Source: Piscicola geometra (lineage: Eukaryota; Annelida; Clitellata; Hirudinida; Piscicolidae). From it: DNA of 64,000 nucleotides. The DNA lies in contig OX030960.1 in assembly GCA_943735955.1 (NCBI GenBank), positions 268,128 to 332,127 on the forward strand, written 5' to 3'. The first letter of the stretch is position 1. Each line of letters opens with the position of its first letter. Below, piece by piece: positions 58,198 through 64,000 of the stretch. The position numbers and the translations under genes were made by a program. The notes below the pieces were generated by a model. It did not search any database. It had not been told where the DNA came from and worked only from the letters and a program-made list of their open reading frames with translations.

Positions 58198-59169
58198 ATG
58201 CCTCATTGTAAGAGCTGCTCACGATGGTTCCACCAGAAAGAAGCCTGTTCAGAAGAAGCAAGAAGCACCTGGGCCACAATCTCATGGGACCACTGGACGT
58301 GCCAAGGGTGCCAAAACACAAAACGACCCGCTGCAGCAATCTTTAATAGACCAACGCACACTGTCAAAACCAAGCAAACCAGTGCTATGGTTGGAAGAAG
58401 AAGGATAAGAGTCTGCCAGTGGAAAGCTGATGGGATTACGCCGAAGCAGTATGAGCTGGAGAGATGGCTGCAGAAGGAGAAGATCGACGTGGTGTTGATG
58501 CAAGAGTCCAAGCTCAATGAGCACATGCGGTTCGAGGGTCTCAAGGGCTTCAGCACGGTGAGGCAAGACAGGACATACTTGAGGAACTCGGCAGAACGAA
58601 GAGGAGGCGGACTACTCACTCTCGTGAAAGAAGACCTCAGCTTCAAAAAAGTCAGCACGAGCCACAACAGCCTGATTGAAGAAATCACGGTGGAAGTATG
58701 GCTGGAGAACGAGGAATGTATCCGACTGACAAATCTCTACAAGCCTCCCCTGAGAAACACACAGGATGAGACCAGGCGAGAAGAGAAGATCACCGAGAGG
58801 CTGAAACCTGCCAAGAACCATCTGATTTGCGCTGACCTCAACATTCACTCACCCAGCTGGGATTCAAACGCTACTAGCAACGAAGAAGCGTTACAAGTGG
58901 AGCTATGGTGCGCAGAACACGACTATCAGGTCCTCAACAAGCCGTCAGAACACACCCACCTCAGCAGAGTTTCAGGCACAACTGGTTCCCCTGATGTCTC
59001 GTTGGCCAGCCTCGACTTGGCACAACAGATGACATGGGAGGTGAAAAGAGCATTAAGCTCAGACCACTTTCCAATTGTCATCCAAGTCGACAAAGCCCAT
59101 AAGCGAAAACGTCAAGAAGTACGTTTGAGCTGGGCATGGAAACGGGCAGACTGGGAAAAGTTCCAATGA
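58198..59169 (+). pseudogene. LINE second zinc finger and AP-type endonuclease
   Basis: Begins with a second PHD-like finger (HCKSCSRWFHQ, WTCQGC), then the endonuclease: VCQWKADGI, DVVLMQESKL, ICADLNIHSPSWDS, TGSPDVSLAS, SSDHFPIVI. All main catalytic motifs are present. It stops at TGA 59,167-59,169, in the same frame as the next segment, consistent with CGA to TGA. Confidence 0.85.
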
Positions 59170-61017
59170 ACCCTTGAAGCACAAACCATGCCAGAAGGTC
59201 TAACGCTGGTGAAGAAGGAAAGCTGGTTCTCTAATCAAAACATCCAGGCCGCTATAGCTGCAGTGCCGATGAAGAAAGCTAGCAACCACAGCAAGCCGTT
59301 CTGGAGCCCTGCTCTCGACGCACTCGAACGCCAGAGACAGCAATCCATACGCAGTGGAAACACAGAGGAGACCACGCGTATCAACCACGAATGGAGGAAG
59401 GAGATTGAAGAGCAGAAGAAGAAATACTGGCGCGAGAGGGTGGAGAAACTGAGAGAAGGTGACAACCAATGGAAGCTGTGGTCCTCCATCAGGAAAATGA
59501 ACGGGCATGGTGAGGTGAAGGCCAAGAATGAGATGCTCAACTTCAAGGGCGTGATGCGAGTCACTGACAAGCAAAAGGCAGCAGCCTTCGCAGAGCATTA
59601 TGCAGATGTCAGCAAACTCGTCCTCAACAAGGAGGAACGCCTGCTCAGGAATGAAAATGCTCGGAAGATCAAGCAGAGACAGAGTCAAGAGGCGCCCACA
59701 GAGATGGATCAACGGCTAACGTTGTCAGAGCTTCAGGCAGCGATCGCCCAACAAGACGACACCAAAAAGGGTGGTAACGATAAGATCGAACCGCCAATGT
59801 TGAGCCACTTGCCGCGAAACATGCTCATCATCCTGCTAGAGATCTGCAACGAGTCTTGGCTACAGGGAACAGTACCAGGAAAGTGGAAGAAAGCAGTAAT
59901 TATTCCGCTTCTAAAGACAGGGAAGCCGGCAGACTGTGTGGTGTCATATAGACCCATAAGCCTCACCTCAGTCCTATGCAAGGTCATGGAAAGAAGGCTT
60001 GCCAACAGGTTGGGTTACTGGCTAGAAGCAAACTCCATCATACAGCCGTGACAACTTGGTTTCCAACGTCTGAAATCAACGGAGCAACACTGCATGCGCC
60101 TGTCACAGGACATCTACGATGGCTTCCAATCCACTCCGATAAAAAGAACCGTTGCAGCACTACTTGATTGCAGCAAAGCCTACGACCGTGTATGGCGGGA
60201 AAGACTGCTAATGAAGCTGAACGACCTCAAGATGCCGCTGAGGATGCTTGAATGGGTCAAATGTTTCCTGGAAGACCACAAAGCAATGGTTCGTCTTGGT
60301 GACGGTGAGAGCAAATGGAAAAAGATGACGCAGGGCCTGCCACAGGGAGTTGTGCTGTCTCCGATCTTTTTCCTTCTCTACACCAGTGACCTGCTCAGGG
60401 AAGATACTGCAGAAGTGCAGATCAGTGGATACGCAGATGACATCGCAGTCTGGGCCACGAGCAGGACGATCAACGAAGCGGCATCCAGGGTGCAGTCTGT
60501 GATCAAGAGTGTTGAAGCTTGGACAAAAGCCAACAAGGTGGAACTGAACGCAGACAAATCAGAAGGAATTGTATGCAGCAGCTACAATAAAGACTGGAAG
60601 GTCATCCCTTCGATCGTGGTTTGTCACAAGCAATTGCGTTTCAGCAGCCACTGTAGGTTTCTCGGTGTGACAATCGACAATGGTCTCAATTTTGGTAAGC
60701 ACGTCCAATTGGTTGCAGCATCCATGCGTGAAAGGACTAAGGTGATCGCAGCACTCACTGGTAAGGACTGTGGATGTGAATTTGCGACACTGAAGAAGGT
60801 CTACAACGCCACGGTGGAGTCAGTACTCTGGTATGCTGCCGCCAGCTGGATGCCATGGATAAGTGCTTCCAACTTTGATCTTCTGGAAAGGGAACAAAAG
60901 AGAGCGGAAAAAATCATCGCTGGGCTAACCAGGACATGCCCCGATGAAGCAGTGTGGCGGGAGGCGGACATTGTGCCGGCAAGGATTAAGGGTTGTGAGC
61001 CTATGAGAGAACGCTGA
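59170..61017 (+). pseudogene. LINE reverse transcriptase
   Basis: Same frame as the endonuclease, with one internal TGA at 60,049-60,051 (a second probable CGA to TGA). RT landmarks: SYRPISLTSVLCKVMERRL, LDCSKAYDRVWRERL, QGLPQGVVLSPIFF, GYADDIAVWA, FLGVTIDNGLNFGKH. A frameshift near 61,005 leads into the linker segment. Confidence 0.88.
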
Positions 61018-61324
61018 GGCTGGATGAACACCATACACTACGTGTGACAGCTGACAAGCATGTTCCAAATCGCTACAAGCGAAACAAAGGCTGGCGAGAA
61101 GACTCCAGAAGTGCATTGGCCCAGATCACAGGCAATGAGGCCATTCGAGAACCCTTCACTCGCATCAGACCTAAACCATGGGAAGAGACACTTGCACTTC
61201 AGCTGTGCAGTGAACTCTCAGGTGGAGCCAACAAAAAGTCTGCAAAAGAAGTGCTCTAGGCTGATGTTGAGAAAACAATGACGCTATGCACGCAAGAAGG
61301 AGGAGTGGTTATCTAGACTGATGG
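61005..61324 (+). pseudogene. LINE linker and start of RNase H
   Basis: Frame-shifted continuation: LRLDEHHTLRVTADKH, then PKPWEETLALQL, a stop after KEVL, and VVI-stop-TDGS. The last part is the first RNase H motif (YTDGS), with the Tyr codon turned into TAG. It is cut by hAT copy 3 just after GS. Confidence 0.75.
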
Positions 61325-62919
61325 GTCTGTAGTAGAGGTCGGACCGGGTACCCGATCTGACCGGGTACCCGCGGGTACCCGCGGGACTCCCGCGGGAACG
61401 GGAATGAAAATTAATTTCGGGACGGGAAAAGTCGGGAACCGGGAATAGGTTTTCGGGACGGGAACGGGAACGGGAATCAACTTTCAAATCGGGAACGGGA
61501 AAAGACGGGAACGGGAATCAACTTTTAAATCGGGAACGGGAAAAACGGGAATGACATTTATTGGGATTGGATTTTTTAACAATGATTTTTCAGCAAACTT
61601 CTAAGTATGGAAATCTTTATTTCATCGATACTCCATACTTAAAATAAGTATTAAATGCAATAGAAATGTGTAACGAAGCCACCATTGCCAATGTCGAAAT
61701 CTCCAACACTACATTTGAAGTTGTTATGGTGAGTCCAAAGATTAGGGAGATTAGAACAAATGGGTGATGATGAAAACTTTTCAGATGAAATCAAAATGGT
61801 CAGTTATATTATTTTAATTTTATAAATTAATACTTTGAATTTGAATGATTAATTTCCAAATGATTGTTCAGTTGATCATTTCGACAAAAGAAAAGATGCC
61901 ATTGATCTCATTCATATGACAGCATGTCTGTTGCATCCCCATTATGAAAGAATAATAGGAAAAAAGTTTGGGATAGAAAAGAAATAAATACCAAGACTTT
62001 CATTAGAGAAAATTTAAATCTATTTTGTACAGCCAGATTAAGCTGCAGTGCCGTTGAGAAAAAAAACAAATGATGGGTATTTAGACCTATTATGTTTGTT
62101 TTTATAACGAAAAAATTATAATAAAATTATAATACTAACAAATTATACGAATGATTTTATATTTGCAGTTGTGGAGAATAAGAATGTTGTCAAAAAACAT
62201 ATTTCTATCATTATTGAAGAATTAATAATAATGAACGAAGAAAAAAATTCAGAAGAGGATGAATTGTACAAATATTCACAATTACGTCCCAAAAAAATCG
62301 AAGATTATAAAGATGTTTTATTTTATTGGAGTAAAATGAGCAATTTTAAAATACAACAAGAAGTAGCCAAAATTTTGTTTAGTATATCTGCAAGTTATAT
62401 TCCCTGTGAACGGAATTTTTCAATATGTGGTCGTTTAACTTCAGACCCAAAATCCTCTCATTTGAAAGCTGAAACTCTTAACGGTTTAACCCGTGTGAAA
62501 AGCAATAAAGACTTGATTGAATTACTCAAAAACAATGACTAACTTCAATACTTTCATTTCAATAAATATTTGAAATTTAAATCGTGTTTTATTTTTATTT
62601 TATTAAAAGAAATATTCTCTGACTTTCAAATAATAAATTGTAAGAAATGTTAGAACTAGCAAGTTTGGGACCAGTGAAAACGGCAGCGAAAATGAATAAA
62701 AAAACAAAAAAGTTTCGGGAACGGGTCGGGACGGGAATCAAAATTCTGATGTCCCATCGGGAACGGGACGGGACGGGAAAACAAATTTCGGGAACGGGAC
62801 GGGACGGGAATCAAAATTCTGATGTCCCATCGGGAACGGGACGGGACGGGAAAACAAATTTCGGGAACGGGACGGGACCGGGAATGAAAAATCGTCCATG
62901 TCCGACCTCTAGTCTGTAG
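61325..62919 (+). mobile_element. hAT-family element, copy 3, inserted in the LINE, perfect TIR and TSD
   Basis: Element 61,333-62,911 (1,579 bp). TIRs TAGAGGTCGGAC and GTCCGACCTCTA are a perfect 12-bp pair, flanked by GTCTGTAG at 61,325-61,332 and 62,912-62,919 (perfect 8-bp TSD). Subterminal arrays of CGGGAACGGGA-type motifs occur at both ends, in the same strand sense. Inside are transposase remnants: HMTACLLHPHYERIIG and a readable C-terminal frame at 62,171-62,542. The catalytic N-terminal half is missing. Removing element and one TSD restores the LINE RNase H frame. Confidence 0.96.
62171..62542 (+). pseudogene. hAT transposase C-terminal exon (hATC dimerisation domain)
   Basis: 123 residues. 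YIPCERNFSICGRLTSD carries the ER-FS-G core, followed by NGLTRVKSNKDLIELLKNND. This is the best-preserved transposase piece of the three copies. It is not a full transposase, since no DDE/RNase H-fold catalytic segment is seen upstream. Confidence 0.75.
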
Positions 62920-63638
62920 GCAGCAACCACAAAAATGGTGGAAGTGCAGTGGTGGTTATAGAGGGTGAGGTGGTTAGTGACGTCTGGTTGGAAGCAGCAG
63001 GGGTACTCTGTGCAGCCCATGATGCTGAACTCCGAGCTATCAGCTTAGCAGCAAAGTGGATCGTTGAGCACCAGCCAGGCAGAGTGACCACCTTCACCGA
63101 AAGTAAAGGAAGTGACGAAAGCCTACAGAACGCAGCAAGATTCGACAATCCGCAGCTGAGTAGGACAAAGAAGGATCTCTTGAGAGCCAGCCGAAGCAAT
63201 GAGTTGACAGTTCAGTGGATTCCTGGACACACTGGTGTTCAAGGTAACGAGGCAGCAGACAAAGCCGCACTCACCGCAAGCCAAGGCGAGCAACCACAGT
63301 CTGTCACGTGGTCAGCAAAGAAGTATGAGCTGTTGGATCCGAGACGAAAGCGAATTTCCGGTGCTCCGCTGAAAAGGGAAGATGGCACCGGTAGGCGAGC
63401 AGAGACACTTCTGGCCCAGCTACGCAGCGGCCACTGTCCAGCCACAGCGTCCTCCTTCAGGAACATCCTGAATGAAAACGCCACCTGTGAGCTGTGTGGT
63501 GAAGTGGAGACCAACCCAGACCACTTCTGGGACTGCAAGAGCAGCAGGAAAGAGAGAGAGGAGCTCATCCACTCCGATCAATGCGATGAGGCTCTGAGAG
63601 AGAGAGGGGGGTGGTGTTCACCTACCTTCTCCGCATGA
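62920..63638 (+). pseudogene. LINE RNase H C-terminal part and CCHC zinc knuckle
   Basis: Continues RNase H after hAT copy 3: DAELRAISLA (catalytic Glu), TTFTESKGS (Glu where Asp is usual in T-D-S), WIPGHTGVQGNEAADKAA (His and last Asp). The knuckle CELCGEVETNPDHFWDC follows (C-x2-C-x8-H-x3-C). It ends at TGA 63,636-63,638. Confidence 0.85.
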
Positions 63639-64000
63639 GACCGGAATGGTTCGGTCATGCGGATTAGGAACAATAAACTAAAAGCGACAACAACAACACT
63701 ACCGCATACCCACAACCTCCACGCGGGGCGGTGGGGGGCGCTTGCGCCTCAAATGTGGGTACTTTCGGCCACCCTGTCAGGGCAGACTCTGCAAGACAGC
63801 CCAGGAGACAACAAACTCATCTCTGGACAGACTGCCCAGCCCTGGGACACGGACTGGGCAAGAACACAAGAGAACTGTCTCAAAAGCCTGGCAGGGCAGC
63901 GCAGCTGGATGAGACTATCCTCTCCAGACTGCTGAACAACACAACGAAATACAACAACAACAACAACATAGTTCCCACCACAACAACAACAACAATAATA
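63639..64000 (+). other. LINE 3' UTR and CAA-rich tail
   Basis: Non-coding 3' region with a short GC-rich inverted segment near 63,720-63,745, ending in CAACAACAA units from about 63,940 to the window edge. Simple-repeat tails are common for LINEs of this kind. Confidence 0.7.

Noticed and set aside
59200..59712. Minus-strand frames across the LINE
   Set aside because: Antisense shadows of the LINE coding frame.

Overview
This is animal (metazoan, probably invertebrate) nuclear DNA. Three things show it: split genes with GT-AG introns, two conserved eukaryotic proteins (GCN1 and an A-type endophilin), and hAT, pogo-like, Penelope-like and non-LTR elements. I cannot name the phylum from the window. 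Nothing looks bacterial or viral. Roughly half of the window is tandem repeat.

Layout, all genes on the + strand. (1) 1-47,285: the 3' part of GCN1, the HEAT-repeat activator of the eIF2-alpha kinase GCN2. I can chain 32 exons (236 to 47,285) whose splice phases all agree and which sum to 5,007 nt (1,668 codons plus stop). Almost every intron carries its own tandem repeat. The extreme case is the intron between exons 6 and 7 (6,125-32,160), which holds about 25 kb of a 14-bp minisatellite (6,128-31,168). A 3.6-kb, 16-bp minisatellite (929-4,498) fills another intron. Two hAT-family copies (35,727-38,285 with a Penelope-like insertion, and 44,345-45,706 with a perfect 8-bp target duplication) and a third possible TIR element (38,727-39,307) also sit in introns. 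(2) 47,286-49,488: intergenic, with small interspersed repeats and a hairpin. (3) 49,489-56,677: the first part of an endophilin-A gene (N-BAR domain): four exons, an 18-bp minisatellite that runs into a 200-N assembly gap, then one more exon. The exon or exons between them are missing, probably in the gap. Its large third intron has a degraded pogo-like transposase, an orphan hAT-type end, a minus-strand CR1/Jockey-type LINE and a TTGTA pentanucleotide array. (4) 57,440-64,000: a nearly full-length but inactivated RNase H-bearing non-LTR retrotransposon (PHD-like fingers, endonuclease, RT, RNase H, CCHC knuckle). Its RNase H region is split by a hAT element (61,333-62,911) with a perfect TIR and 8-bp TSD. 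Its CAA-rich tail reaches the right edge of the window.

GCN1 and the endophilin are in the same orientation about 2.2 kb apart. They belong to unrelated processes (translation stress control; membrane curvature in endocytosis), so nothing suggests an operon. I found no new gene system. The unusual content is the repeat architecture: each intron has its own tandem repeat, several splice sites abut or lie inside microsatellites, 5' splice sites are strongly degenerate, and transposons are nested.
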